64,000 bases of DNA, taken from positions 1-64,000 of the forward strand of contig CAZSDP010000007.1 of the NCBI GenBank assembly GCA_964605665.1, given 5' to 3'. This document shows positions 27,041 to 35,861 of the stretch, piece by piece. This DNA comes from CAZSDP01 sp964605665. Its GTDB lineage: Bacteria > Planctomycetota > UBA8108 > UBA1146. Position 1 is the first letter of the stretch. Each line of letters begins with the position of its first letter. The position numbers and the translations under genes are program-made. A model generated the notes under the pieces. That model was not told where the DNA came from, did not search any database, and saw only the letters and a program-made list of their open reading frames with translations.

Positions 27041-28312
27041 TCACATCTCGTAGAGGTGACCCCTGATCGCAGTGGCGTGGACCGAGATCGGTAACTTGAC
27101 ACCCTCAAAGGGGGACCAAGCGGCACGGGTCTGCACCTGTTCTGCCTCGACGGTCCAGGGGGTCTTCGGATTCATGATCGTATAACTCGCCGTCGCACCG
27201 GGCTCGAGAACCCCATAGCGGCCCCGGAGGAAGGGTGCGAACAACTGTGCCGGACGTCGGCACGCCCTCTCGATCAGAGTGGGCCAGTCAAAGCCCTCTT
27301 CTTCTACCAGCCAGCCGAGAAATGGAGCAAAGGTGTCGAGTAACGGTACCCCGCTGATCCCGCGTGCGTTCTCTTCGAGGGAGTGAGGGGCATGATCGGT
27401 GGCGACGATATCGATCGAACCTTCCCGGAGACCTTCGATCAGAGCTCGGCGATCCTCGGGAGTTCGAAGCGGTGGGTTCATCTGCAGCCATTCCCCCCGA
27501 CGGAACTTGGTGCGATTCTCGCGGTCGAAGAAGAGGTGGTGGGGAGCGACCTCACAGGTGACCTCGAGGCCATCCCGTCTCGCTTGCTCGATCTCTCGTA
27601 AGCCGCCTTCGGTGCTGAGGTGCGCGATGTGAGGGTGAAAGCCCAGCTCTCGTGCGAGCTGTAAGATTTTGGCGACCGCGACCCGTTCCGCTTCGGGGGG
27701 GCGCCGGTCCTCGTGAGTTGCCGCATTGCGAGACGCCTCGAGAATCTGCGGATCTTCAGCGTGGAATGCGACCCACTCTCCCCGGTAGGGGGCCAAGGTG
27801 TCAGCGGTGTCACTCTCCTCATGGAGCTCACCCACACTGGGGCCGAAGTAGCACTTCCATGGGATGCGGGAGGTAAAAGCCCCTCCCTCTCTGGTGACCC
27901 CCCCATAGACCGCGACATCGATCAGAGCTCGTTCTTCGACGAGTGTCCGCTTTCTTTGATAACGCGGTAGGTCGACGGGGGGCTCTGGATTGTTCGGCAT
28001 GTCACCGACCGCGACCACTCCACCGTGCAAAGCGGCGAGTGACGCGGTTCGATAGTCTTCCTTGTGACTCTCTTGTCCGCTCGGATCGTCTCGACAGTGG
28101 ACGTGGATGTCGAGAAACCCCGGACACCACCAGCAGTCGTCGGGGATGAGAGGGAGCAAAGGGGCATTCCCAGGAGGAACAAACTCTCCAAGTCGGCGAT
28201 CGACGCCGAGGCGCAGCGGCACCAGGCCCTCACGGGTGGGGGTGAGCCCCTCCACGTCATATTGTTCGGGGAGTTCTCGTGAGCGAGGTTTCGAGGAGGG
28301 TTGCGTAGACAT
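27041..28312 (-). CDS. pyrC: Dihydroorotase
   Basis: 423 residues; start ATG at 28312 after AAGGAG, although the frame stays open 174 bases upstream. Amidohydrolase of pyrimidine synthesis: cyclises carbamoyl-aspartate to dihydroorotate. The metal motif is PGFLDIHVHCRDDPSG, followed by GGVVAVGDMPNNPEPP (substrate-binding MPN), a possible metal-bridging Lys region WKCYFGPS, HAEDPQI, HIAHLST, and the catalytic TDHAPHSLEEN. The MPNNxP and TDHAPH motifs favour dihydroorotase over allantoinase or dihydropyrimidinase. It has an unusual 60-residue lead with little similarity to the family. It stands alone, not in a pyr operon. Confidence 0.88.
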   Translation of the reverse strand: MSTQPSSKPRSRELPEQYDVEGLTPTREGLVPLRLGVDRRLGEFVPPGNAPLLPLIPDDCWWCPGFLDIHVHCRDDPSGQESHKEDYRTASLAALHGGVVAVGDMPNNPEPPVDLPRYQRKRTLVEERALIDVAVYGGVTREGGAFTSRIPWKCYFGPSVGELHEESDTADTLAPYRGEWVAFHAEDPQILEASRNAATHEDRRPPEAERVAVAKILQLARELGFHPHIAHLSTEGGLREIEQARRDGLEVTCEVAPHHLFFDRENRTKFRRGEWLQMNPPLRTPEDRRALIEGLREGSIDIVATDHAPHSLEENARGISGVPLLDTFAPFLGWLVEEEGFDWPTLIERACRRPAQLFAPFLRGRYGVLEPGATASYTIMNPKTPWTVEAEQVQTRAAWSPFEGVKLPISVHATAIRGHLYEM

Positions 28313-28678
28313 CGAGCTCCTTCTATCTCTTGGCGAGGGACCAGCGTGGGCCCGGCCAAGCTCCAAGGTCATGAGTGAGAGCGTTTCTGCAGCTTTGGGA
28401 ACGAGGTTTGCCATGAGTGCGGCGAGGGCGACCCCTAATTCAACGCGGGAACTGACTCGGGGGATCGCAATTTCGCTTTTTGGCAAAGTTTTTCCCGCAT
28501 TGCGGCGTCATCGGCCTCATGCTACCGTGTTGGCCTCGTCAATTCCTCTGCTCCTCAACAAGTAGGATTTTTTCCGATATCGGGCACTCTCGCACAGTGC
28601 CATTGTCCAGCGCACGTCTGGATTCTGGTGGTAAGCAGAGAGCTCTAAGTCTCAAGAGGAACTGAGCATGATGGTATT

Positions 28679-28700
28679 CCACGCCGATCGCTCGGCGTGG
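28679..28700 (+). promoter_or_regulatory. Leader hairpin upstream of the gene at 28779
   Basis: CCACGCCGA (28679-28687), TCGC loop, TCGGCGTGG (28692-28700): perfect 9-bp stem. No T-run follows, so it is not a terminator; it may protect the mRNA or serve as an operator. Confidence 0.5.
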
Positions 28701-28750
28701 ATTGCTGACCCACAGCGATTGTGGAGTCTGTTCGATCGGCGTTCGCCTTT

Positions 28751-28765
28751 AGAGCGAAGCGCTCT
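28751..28765 (+). promoter_or_regulatory. Second leader hairpin abutting the ribosome binding site
   Basis: AGAGCG (28751-28756), 3-base loop, CGCTCT (28760-28765). It ends three bases before the GAAAGG that serves the ATG at 28779, close enough to affect ribosome access. Confidence 0.5.
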
Positions 28766-28778
28766 CAGAAAGGAACAC

Positions 28779-30738
28779 ATGAAACTGGTGCCGATGCCGC
28801 GTTCTTTGGCGCGACTCTCCCTTGTTCTGGCCGTTGCCTTGATTTTCAGTTCGGGATCGCCCCTCCCCGCAGGAGAAGTGCATCTCAAAGCTGACACCCT
28901 CCTGGTGATCTCGAGTCCCGACTGGCGCCAGGCCGCGAATGAGATGAAGGCTTCTGACCTTGGTCAGTTCATCGCAGATCCCGAAATCCGACGTATTTTG
29001 GATAACGTCGGAAAAGGGGCAAAAGAGATGATGAAGGGAACCATCAAGGAGGAGGTTGCCGGCAGGCCAGAGGCGGGTGATCTCGACCCTGCAATGATCG
29101 AAAAGACGATCTCGATGATATCGGAGTTCATCCCAAAGTATTGCGGTGCTCTTTGCACTCAGATGACGGGAAGGATGATGATCGCCTTCGGGTTGGACAT
29201 GAACCCGGCGATGCCGATTCCAGTGCCGAACTTGGTGATCGAGTTCGGAGGGACCGATGAGATCGCGGCGTTGAACGGAGAGGTCCTCGATTTTGCCGCC
29301 GCCAGCGATGAGGGGATGTCGAGGAACTCGTTCGAGCTCAACGGTTATCAGATGCAGAGCGTGGAGGCGGATGGTTTCGGCCTCTTCATCGGCCGAAATG
29401 AAGATCGCTTCATCATCGGACTCAACCGGGCGAGTCTCGAGGACTATCTCACGGCTTGCGAAGCAGGGACGGTTCGATTGGGAGCACAGCCCTTCTATCA
29501 ACAAGCGAAAGCGGCGGTCGGTGCTGGTTCGATTCAGCTCTTCCACCAAACGAAGCCGATCTGGGATATGGCGATGGCGCTCGGTTCGATGATGCCCCCC
29601 ACAGAAGGTGAGCCGAGCCCCGCTGAGATGATCAATTCGATGGGATTGAACCAATTCCAGGGATTCGCAATGGGGGTCAATTGGTCGGCGGAAGGAGTCC
29701 GCAGCAAGAATTTCTTTGGGATCAACGGACGCAATGGCCTCATGCGCTTGATTCCCTCGGAAAATCAATCCCTCGCTCCTCCTCCATTTGCGCCGAGTGA
29801 GGCGATCTCTGCGACGACTGCCCGGGTGGAGCTCTCCCAACTCATTCCGATGATCGAAGACCTGATGAAGATGGGTCCTGAAGGGGAGATGGCGGAGTTC
29901 GATGCTGGTTTGGCGACCTTCGAGGAGTTTGCAGGAGTCTCCCTGAAGACTTTGCTCAGCGATTTGGAAGGGACGATCTTCATGGCGACCCCTGCGGGGT
30001 CCGCCGGCCTGAATCCGATGGGGATGATGATGGGTGGAGGGGGAAGTCTCGATCTCGGCTTTGCTCTCAAGCTGAAGAGTAAGGACCGCTTCGTTCAGCT
30101 CCTCACCAACATGCAANNNNNNNNNNNNNNNNNNNNNNNNNNNNNNNNNNNNNNNNNNNNNNNNNNNNNNNNNNNNNNNNNNNNNNNNNNNNNNNNNNNN
30201 NNNNNNNNNNNNNNNNCAAGGACTCTTGAGTAAAGAAGAGGTGAGCGGGCGAGATCTCTGGTCGATGGACCTTCCGATGATGCCGGTACCGCTCGAGGTG
30301 ACGATGTCCTTCGATGGAGACTGGATGCTGATGGGCACCAGTCGAAAGTTCATGACCGACGCGTTCAAGCGGGCCGATGGAGAAGCACGCCTTGCCACAA
30401 ACACGGCCTATCAGAAGGCTCTAGCGGCGGTTGGCGGGGACTCCGGAATGATGGTGAAGTACGAAGATGTCGGGACGACGCTCTCCCAAATGGCGGATAT
30501 GATTCGGCCGATGCTGGGTATGGTCCCGATGTTTGTTCCCGATTTGGGAGCACAACCGGAATTACTCTTCTTCTTCGATCCCGCCAACATTCCCAGTAGC
30601 GCGACGATTCAGAAGTACTACGGCGTCTCGGTACAACGCTGTTCCGTGACTTCGGGAGGCCTGTTGGTCGAGCAGTGGATGCCTCGCAAGAGTGGGAAGA
30701 AAGAGGAGAAGAAGCCGAAGTCTGGCTCTGTCTTCTAG
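28779..30738 (+). CDS. Secreted protein of unknown function, interrupted by an assembly gap
   Basis: The ATG at 28779 follows AAAGGAACAC and starts a signal peptide (SLARLSLVLAVALIFSSGSPLPAGE). The mature part is rich in Met, Gly and acidic residues, with helical segments such as EEFIP-type and MMMGGGGSLDLGFALKLKSKDRF, then SDLEGTIFMATPAG. Its layout recalls DUF3352-like planctomycete proteins, but I cannot assign a family. After 100 N, reading resumes with QGLLSKEEVSGRDLW and ends at SGKKEEKKPKSGSVF, in another frame. Because 100 N is a placeholder length, the frame change is most likely a gap artefact, so I treat both parts as one gene. A terminator follows at 30777. Confidence 0.75.
30117..30216. 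other. Assembly gap (100 N)
   Basis: Exactly 100 undetermined bases inside the gene at 28779; a conventional scaffold-gap size, so the true length is unknown. Confidence 0.98.
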
Positions 30739-30776
30739 GCTCTCTCTTCACCTTGACCGGTGATTGCCTCGGAGTG

Positions 30777-30815
30777 AAATCGGCGTCTTCCTCGCAGGAA
30801 GACGCCGATTTTTTG
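30777..30815 (+). terminator. Rho-independent terminator
   Basis: 15-bp perfect stem (30778-30792 with 30796-30810), CGC loop, then TTTTG directly after the stem's final TT. Placed 39 bases after the stop of the secreted protein gene. Confidence 0.92.
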
Positions 30816-30969
30816 TGAGAGGGATCCAATTGGAGCCGTTTCTTTGAGAGAATCCACGATCGGGCCACCATGGTAGGCTGGCCTACGCGGGGGGGATCTC
30901 CTAGGGTGAGCCTCCTCTCGCTCAGTTCAGCATGACTCCTCGTCCCCCATCTGCTCCGAAGGAGTTTCG

Positions 30970-31746
30970 ATGAGTTTTGACCGACCGATGGATTCAAAGC
31001 GTGGCCTCGTTCTCGGGGTGGCGAATGATCGAAGTATCGCTTGGGGCATTTCAAAGGTGCTCCACCGGGCTGGTGCCCGACTCGGCTTCACCTACCAAGG
31101 TGAGAGACTGGAGCGTCGGGTTCGTCCTTTGGTCGAGCAGGTCGAAGGAGACTTCCTGGTCGACTGCGACGTGACCTCCGATTCTCAAGTGGCCGATCTC
31201 TTTTCGGTGATCGATGAGAAGTGGGGTGGACTCGACTTCATCGTCCACAGCATCGCATACGCGAAGAAGGAAGACCTGGAAGGGACTTTTCTGGAGACAA
31301 GTCGCGATGGTTTTCTGATGGCACAGGAGATTAGTGCCTATTCCCTCACCCGTATTTGCCAAGAAGCGGCGCCTCGAATGTCGGAGGGTGGAAGCGTGAT
31401 CACCTTGAGCTATCTCGGTGGTGACCGAGCAATGCCGGGTTACAACGTGATGGGGGTCGCGAAGGCGAGTCTCGAATCGAGTGTCAGGTATCTTGCAGCG
31501 GACCTTGGACCGCGTGGTATTCGCGTCAACGCGGTTTCCGCGGGTCCGATCCAAACCCTGGCAGCGCGAGGGATCGGTGGCTTCGCGAAAATCTTCGACG
31601 TTGTCACCGAACGAGCACCGCTGCGACGTGGAGTAACCCAGGAGGAAGTCGGTAACACGGCATGCTTCCTCTTGTCACCGCTCTCATCGGGGATCACGGG
31701 TGAAGTGATCTATGTCGATGGTGGGTATCGAATCATGGGGATGTGA
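30970..31746 (+). CDS. fabI: Enoyl-[acyl-carrier-protein] reductase (NADH) FabI
   Basis: 258 residues; ATG at 30970 after GAAGGAG. It carries out the last reduction in each fatty-acid elongation cycle. FabI features: the N-terminal nucleotide-binding GVANDRSIAWGISKVLHRAGARLGFTYQGERL, the HSIAYA segment, the LSYLGGDRAMPGYNVMGVAKASLE block with the Tyr-x6-Lys catalytic pair (Y-NVMGVA-K), AGPIQTLAARGI, and a C-terminal YVDGGYRIMGM. Length matches E. coli FabI (262). nadE follows 46 bases later on the same strand and may be co-transcribed. Confidence 0.97.
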   Translation: MSFDRPMDSKRGLVLGVANDRSIAWGISKVLHRAGARLGFTYQGERLERRVRPLVEQVEGDFLVDCDVTSDSQVADLFSVIDEKWGGLDFIVHSIAYAKKEDLEGTFLETSRDGFLMAQEISAYSLTRICQEAAPRMSEGGSVITLSYLGGDRAMPGYNVMGVAKASLESSVRYLAADLGPRGIRVNAVSAGPIQTLAARGIGGFAKIFDVVTERAPLRRGVTQEEVGNTACFLLSPLSSGITGEVIYVDGGYRIMGM

Positions 31747-31792
31747 TACCGAGTTCGTAGACCGAATCTTGTCAGCTGTTGGGAGCGGAACG

Positions 31793-33427
31793 GTGCGCCT
31801 CGCCATTGCTCAGATCGATTCGACGGTCGCAGACTTCGCCGGAAATGTGGCTCGCATCCGTGAAGCACATTCCCGCGCTGGAGACTCAGGAGCGGACCTT
31901 GTCCTCACTCCGGAACTGTCGATCTGTGGCTATCCGCCACTCGACCTTCTTCGTCGGAGTGACTTTCTCGAGGCCTCTGACCGTGCTCTCTCCGATCTGG
32001 CGAATTCACTCGACGGTCCTCCTCTGATCGTCGGTGGGCCACGGCGAGACGCGGCAGGTGGGTTGCCTCGCAACTCGGTGTTTTGGCTGGAAGCAGGCGA
32101 GATTCGCGGTTTTCACGACAAGCGCCTACTTCCCACCTACGACGTCTTCGATGAAGGTCGATACTTCGCTCCTGGACAGGTTCCCACCGTTTGGGAAATT
32201 GCAGGGTGCCGGGTCGGGGTGGCGATTTGTGAAGAAGTGTGGGATCCCCGAGGAGAGCGATACCCGGTCGACCCGATCGAAGAGTTGCGGCGTGCGGGAG
32301 TCGACCTCGTTATCTCACCGAGTTCATCTCCATTCCGCTGGGGGAAACGAAGGGAACGTCGAGAGATCTATCGAGAGCAGGCGTCTCGACTCGGAGCTCC
32401 CATCGTGCTCGTCAATCAGGTGGGTGCCAACACCGAGTTGCTCTTCGATGGCACAAGCCTCTGGTGCGACTCCGATGGAGTGCACGATCAAGCTCCATCA
32501 TTCGTGGAGAGTCTCGAAGTGTGGTCTCTAGATTCGAACTCTCGCGACCCATCTCCAGATGGCGCGAATTCCCTCCCGGAAGATCCAGTGGAAGCGATTG
32601 CCTCCGCTTTGGTGATGGGGATCGAAGGGTATTTTCGCAAGTGTGCCATCGATCACGCCTGGGTCGGGTTGTCGGGAGGCATCGACTCGGCATTGGTCGC
32701 CGCTCTGGCGACGGAAGCACTCGGTCCAGACCGCGTCCATGGAGTCGCGATGCCGAGCCGATACTCTTCCGCCGGTAGTTTGGCCGACGCGAGGAGCTTG
32801 GCAGAGCGATTGGGAATCGAGTTCTTGACGATTCCGATCGAGCCGGCGCATCAGGGCTTTGCCGCCGCGCTCCAGGGCGGGATTGGAGAAGAGCCGGAGG
32901 GACTCACCGACGAGAACCTCCAAGCTCGCATTCGAGGAACGTTGTTGATGGCACTCTCCAATTCACGCGGTGGAGCGGTCCTGGCGACCGGAAACAAGTC
33001 TGAGGTTGGCGTTGGATATTGCACCCTCTACGGCGATATGTGCGGAGCTCTGGCACCGATTGGAGATGTCACTAAGGGGCTTGTGTACGAATTGGCTCGG
33101 CTCCCTCGATTCGCGAAGGTGATTCCAGTCGAGACGATTGAGAAGCCTCCGAGCGCCGAGTTGCGACCTGACCAGCTCGATACTGACTCCCTTCCCGACT
33201 ATGAGCAGCTCGACCCAATTCTGACCGGTTGGATCGAAGAGGAGGCGAGCGTCGAAGAGTTGATCTCTGTGGGCAATCCGCCAGATACGGTGCGGAGCGT
33301 CGTTTCTATGTTGGAAACTAATGAGTACAAGCGGGCCCAGGCAGCCCCGATTCTGCGGGTGAGCGGCAGGGCCTTCGGCGTGGGGCGGCGGGTCCCCCTC
33401 GCGCGGGGCAAAATTCCCCATTCCTGA
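31793..33427 (+). CDS. nadE: Glutamine-dependent NAD(+) synthetase NadE
   Basis: 544 residues with a GTG start at 31793, chosen for the GGGAG before it and because RLAIAQIDSTVADFAGN is the normal N-terminus; the frame is open back into fabI. Residues 1-260 are a nitrilase-type glutaminase with the Glu41-Lys110-Cys146 triad (TPELSICGYPP, HDKRLLPTYDVFDE, ICEEVWDP). Residues 265-544 are the synthetase with the ATP-loop SGGIDS (294-299), LATGNKSEVGVGYCTLYGDM and KPPSAELRPDQ. Ammonia from glutamine amidates nicotinate adenine dinucleotide. Length is typical of the two-domain bacterial form. Confidence 0.96.
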   Translation: MRLAIAQIDSTVADFAGNVARIREAHSRAGDSGADLVLTPELSICGYPPLDLLRRSDFLEASDRALSDLANSLDGPPLIVGGPRRDAAGGLPRNSVFWLEAGEIRGFHDKRLLPTYDVFDEGRYFAPGQVPTVWEIAGCRVGVAICEEVWDPRGERYPVDPIEELRRAGVDLVISPSSSPFRWGKRRERREIYREQASRLGAPIVLVNQVGANTELLFDGTSLWCDSDGVHDQAPSFVESLEVWSLDSNSRDPSPDGANSLPEDPVEAIASALVMGIEGYFRKCAIDHAWVGLSGGIDSALVAALATEALGPDRVHGVAMPSRYSSAGSLADARSLAERLGIEFLTIPIEPAHQGFAAALQGGIGEEPEGLTDENLQARIRGTLLMALSNSRGGAVLATGNKSEVGVGYCTLYGDMCGALAPIGDVTKGLVYELARLPRFAKVIPVETIEKPPSAELRPDQLDTDSLPDYEQLDPILTGWIEEEASVEELISVGNPPDTVRSVVSMLETNEYKRAQAAPILRVSGRAFGVGRRVPLARGKIPHS

Positions 33428-33775
33428 GGGCGTTCAGGCATTCCCCACTTTGCCGATTGTTGAGCTCTCAGGAGATAATTTCAGCTTTGAGCCAGCATTC
33501 TGCTCGGACCGCTTGGCCGCGCTGTCCCTTTCTGCGATGATCCTCATTCAGCTCCCCTTTCGAGTCGGCTTGGGTCGTTTCGGTGGCGGACCGACTTTCA
33601 GATCGATCGCTGGCCCATCTCTCAGCGAAATTGTATTCGGAGTCGCCCGGGAGCTGTTCCACCCCCGAATTGGGAGCTGAGTGGCGTTTCGTTTGCCGCT
33701 TGGAGCCGCGCTCTCTGGCGTGGCGACTCTGCCTCAAGGTGCCCATAGAATGGGCTGAGATTGGGTTTTCGTGTA
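33428..33775 (+). other. Intergenic region upstream of gltA
   Basis: 348 bases with no supported gene. GCCCAT (33741-33746) and ATGGGC (33750-33755) form a 6-bp hairpin with a 3-base loop 20 bases before the gltA start. Promoter position not clear. Confidence 0.45.
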
Positions 33776-35050
33776 ATGAGCGATAAGGCGACTCTTACGT
33801 TCGGCGACCGATCGGTCGAACTGCCGATCATGACCGGAACCGAAAACGAGCTGGCGATCGATGTTTCCCAGCTGCGTAAGGAAACTGGTCTCGTGACCCT
33901 CGATCCAGGGTATGTGAATACCGGATCGGCTCTCAGCTCCATCACCTACATCGACGGGGAGGAAGGGGTCCTTCGTTATCGGGGCTATCCGATCGAGGAA
34001 CTCGCTCAGCGGTCGAACTTCGTTGAGACGTCCTATCTCCTGATTCATGGTGAACTGCCGACGCCAACTCAGTACGAGCAATTCCGTCAGCGTTTGAGGC
34101 TCCACTCGATGATTCACGAGGACCTCAAGCACTTTTACGACGGCTTTCCATCCTCTGCGCATCCGATGGCGATTCTCAGCGCGATGGTGTGTAGCCTCTC
34201 AACCTACTACCCAGAGGCGATCGATCCAACAAACGACGAAGAAGCAGATCTCACGGTTTGTCGATTGCTTTCAAAGGTACGCACGATCGCCGCCTACAGT
34301 TACAAGAAGTCTGTGGGTCAGCCGTTCGTGTATCCGAACAATCAACTCAGTTACTGCGCGAACTTCCTGTACATGATGTTTGGATTGCCCACGGAGCAAT
34401 ACGCTCCCGATCCTGAGGTGGAAAAAGCTCTGAATCTGCTGCTGATTTTGCATGCAGACCATGAGCAAAATTGCAGTACCTCGACCGTACGGATGGTGGG
34501 AAGTTCTGAGACAAACTTGTTTGCTTGTATTTCCGCGGGCATTTGCGCGCTCTGGGGCGCTTTGCACGGAGGCGCGAATCAGCATGTGCTCGAACAACTC
34601 GAGATGATTCACCACAGCGGTTCCGACGTCGCTTCCTTTGTGAACAAGGTGAAGGATCGAAGCTCTGGGCAGCGCTTGATGGGTTTTGGCCACCGCGTGT
34701 ATCGAAATCACGATCCTCGCGCGAAGATCATCAAGGAAGCCTGTCACAGCTTGCTGAATCACTTGGGGATTTCTGACCCCTATCTCGATATCGCGATGAA
34801 GCTCGAGGAAGTGGCATTGCGCGATGAGTACTTCATCGAGCGCAAGCTCTATCCGAACGTCGATTTCTATTCAGGAATCATGTACCGAGCGATGGGGATT
34901 CCGACCAACATGTTCACCGTCATGTTTGCCCTCGGGCGGCTGCCCGGTTGGATCGCTCACTGGCTCGAGATGCGTGATTCGGACGAAAATCGTATTCACC
35001 GGCCACGACAGATTTACATCGGTGAACAGCTAAGGCATTACCCGACCTAG
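33776..35050 (+). CDS. gltA: Citrate synthase
   Basis: 424 residues from the ATG at 33776; the usual MSDKATLTF-ELP start supports it over an upstream TTG, although neither has a clear ribosome binding site. It joins acetyl-CoA and oxaloacetate to citrate. Catalytic residues are present: His in LHADHEQNCSTSTVR, His in GALHGGANQ, and Asp in LYPNVDFYSG; the RLMGFGHRVYRNHDPRA block and the C-terminal RPRQIYIGE are standard. The length and N-terminal domain are those of the long hexameric bacterial type. A 6-bp hairpin lies shortly upstream. moaE converges downstream with only 63 bases between. Confidence 0.97.
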   Translation: MSDKATLTFGDRSVELPIMTGTENELAIDVSQLRKETGLVTLDPGYVNTGSALSSITYIDGEEGVLRYRGYPIEELAQRSNFVETSYLLIHGELPTPTQYEQFRQRLRLHSMIHEDLKHFYDGFPSSAHPMAILSAMVCSLSTYYPEAIDPTNDEEADLTVCRLLSKVRTIAAYSYKKSVGQPFVYPNNQLSYCANFLYMMFGLPTEQYAPDPEVEKALNLLLILHADHEQNCSTSTVRMVGSSETNLFACISAGICALWGALHGGANQHVLEQLEMIHHSGSDVASFVNKVKDRSSGQRLMGFGHRVYRNHDPRAKIIKEACHSLLNHLGISDPYLDIAMKLEEVALRDEYFIERKLYPNVDFYSGIMYRAMGIPTNMFTVMFALGRLPGWIAHWLEMRDSDENRIHRPRQIYIGEQLRHYPT

Positions 35051-35113
35051 GTCTTGGTCAGACTCGCGAAGAGGGCCGCCCCGAGAGGGAATGATCGAGA
35101 ATTCCCAAAGGAC

Positions 35114-35536
35114 TCAGGACCCTTCCACCCAGATGGCCTCGCCGTTGCTGAAGAACTCTCGTTTCCAGATGGGAACAGTTTCTTTAAAGGTGTCGATGGC
35201 AAACTTCAGCGCCTCGAAGGACTCCGCTCGATGGGGGAATGAGATGGCGATTCCGATACTGGTTTCTCCGATCTCCAAGACACCCAATCGATGAACCATC
35301 GCGACCGACTTCGCTGACCAGCGGCAGATCAGTTCTTCAGCGATCTTCTTCATCTCGCTTTCTGCCATCGACGAGTAAGCTGCATACTCCAATCGATCAA
35401 CAGGCTTTCCATAATGCTCATCTCGAACGGTTCCCAGGAAGGTCACGGTTGCACCGCAACCTGGATCTGAAACCAGCTGGGAGAGCTGGTTTGAGAGGAT
35501 CGGTTCGCTCGTGAGTTCGATGTGTATCGCCGGCAT
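35114..35536 (-). CDS. moaE: Molybdopterin synthase catalytic subunit MoaE
   Basis: 140 residues; ATG at 35536 after GAGGAA. It holds two MoaD subunits in molybdopterin synthase and transfers their thiocarboxylate sulfur to cyclic pyranopterin. Family blocks: GATVTFLGTVRDEHYGKPVDRLEYAAY, MVHRLGVLEIGETSIGIAISFPHR, and the C-terminal KETVPIWKREFFSNGEAIW with the conserved catalytic Lys pair. It follows moaD with 16 bases between, as one operon. moaA is separate, at 49715. Confidence 0.96.
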   Translation of the reverse strand: MPAIHIELTSEPILSNQLSQLVSDPGCGATVTFLGTVRDEHYGKPVDRLEYAAYSSMAESEMKKIAEELICRWSAKSVAMVHRLGVLEIGETSIGIAISFPHRAESFEALKFAIDTFKETVPIWKREFFSNGEAIWVEGS

Positions 35537-35552
35537 TTCTGAATTCCTCGAT

Positions 35553-35798
35553 TCAACCTCCGCTGACCGGCGGAATCAAAGCGATTTCCTCGGTACCGTC
35601 AATCTGATGTGAGTCGTCTTGAAACTCTTGATTCACCGCAACTCGACTCGCAGATACTCCGGGTTGTAGGTCCGGAAATTGGCGAGCGATCTCATCTCGA
35701 AGTGACCCAACCGTCTTCAAGGCTGGGAGCTCAACGTTGACCGACTTGCAACCTGCGCGTTCGCGAAGAGAAGCGAAGAGGAGAACCTCAATATGCAT
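35553..35798 (-). CDS. moaD: Molybdopterin synthase sulfur carrier subunit MoaD
   Basis: 81 residues, ubiquitin-like fold, ending in the Gly-Gly needed for thiocarboxylation (IPPVSGG). Start features are MHIEVLLFASLRERAG, and the middle VNQEF segment matches the family. GGGAG lies before the ATG at 35798. First gene of the moaD-moaE pair; no moeB activating gene is nearby. Confidence 0.94.
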   Translation of the reverse strand: MHIEVLLFASLRERAGCKSVNVELPALKTVGSLRDEIARQFPDLQPGVSASRVAVNQEFQDDSHQIDGTEEIALIPPVSGG

Positions 35799-35861
35799 AG
35801 ACAGAAACTCCCGATGTGATGGGTTCAGTACTCTGCAGTCAGCGCGCGTGAGTCTTGCTTC

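Larger units (their letters stand above)
28313..28778 (+). other. Intergenic region and structured 5' leader
   Basis: 466 bases between pyrC (minus) and the gene at 28779 (plus). The first 300 bases show nothing certain. The last 100 carry two hairpins described separately, so a long leader RNA is likely. Confidence 0.45.

Noticed and set aside
28749..30404. Long minus-strand frame running through the N gap
   Set aside because: It reads through 100 N and is the complement of a signal-peptide protein; the plus strand has a proper start and terminator.
33450..33680. 76-residue + frame between nadE and gltA
   Set aside because: No ribosome binding site and no resemblance to any protein; likely chance.
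35087..35106. Hairpin GGGAAT/ATTCCC between gltA and moaE as a terminator
   Set aside because: Only 6 bp, 8-base loop and no T-run on either strand.
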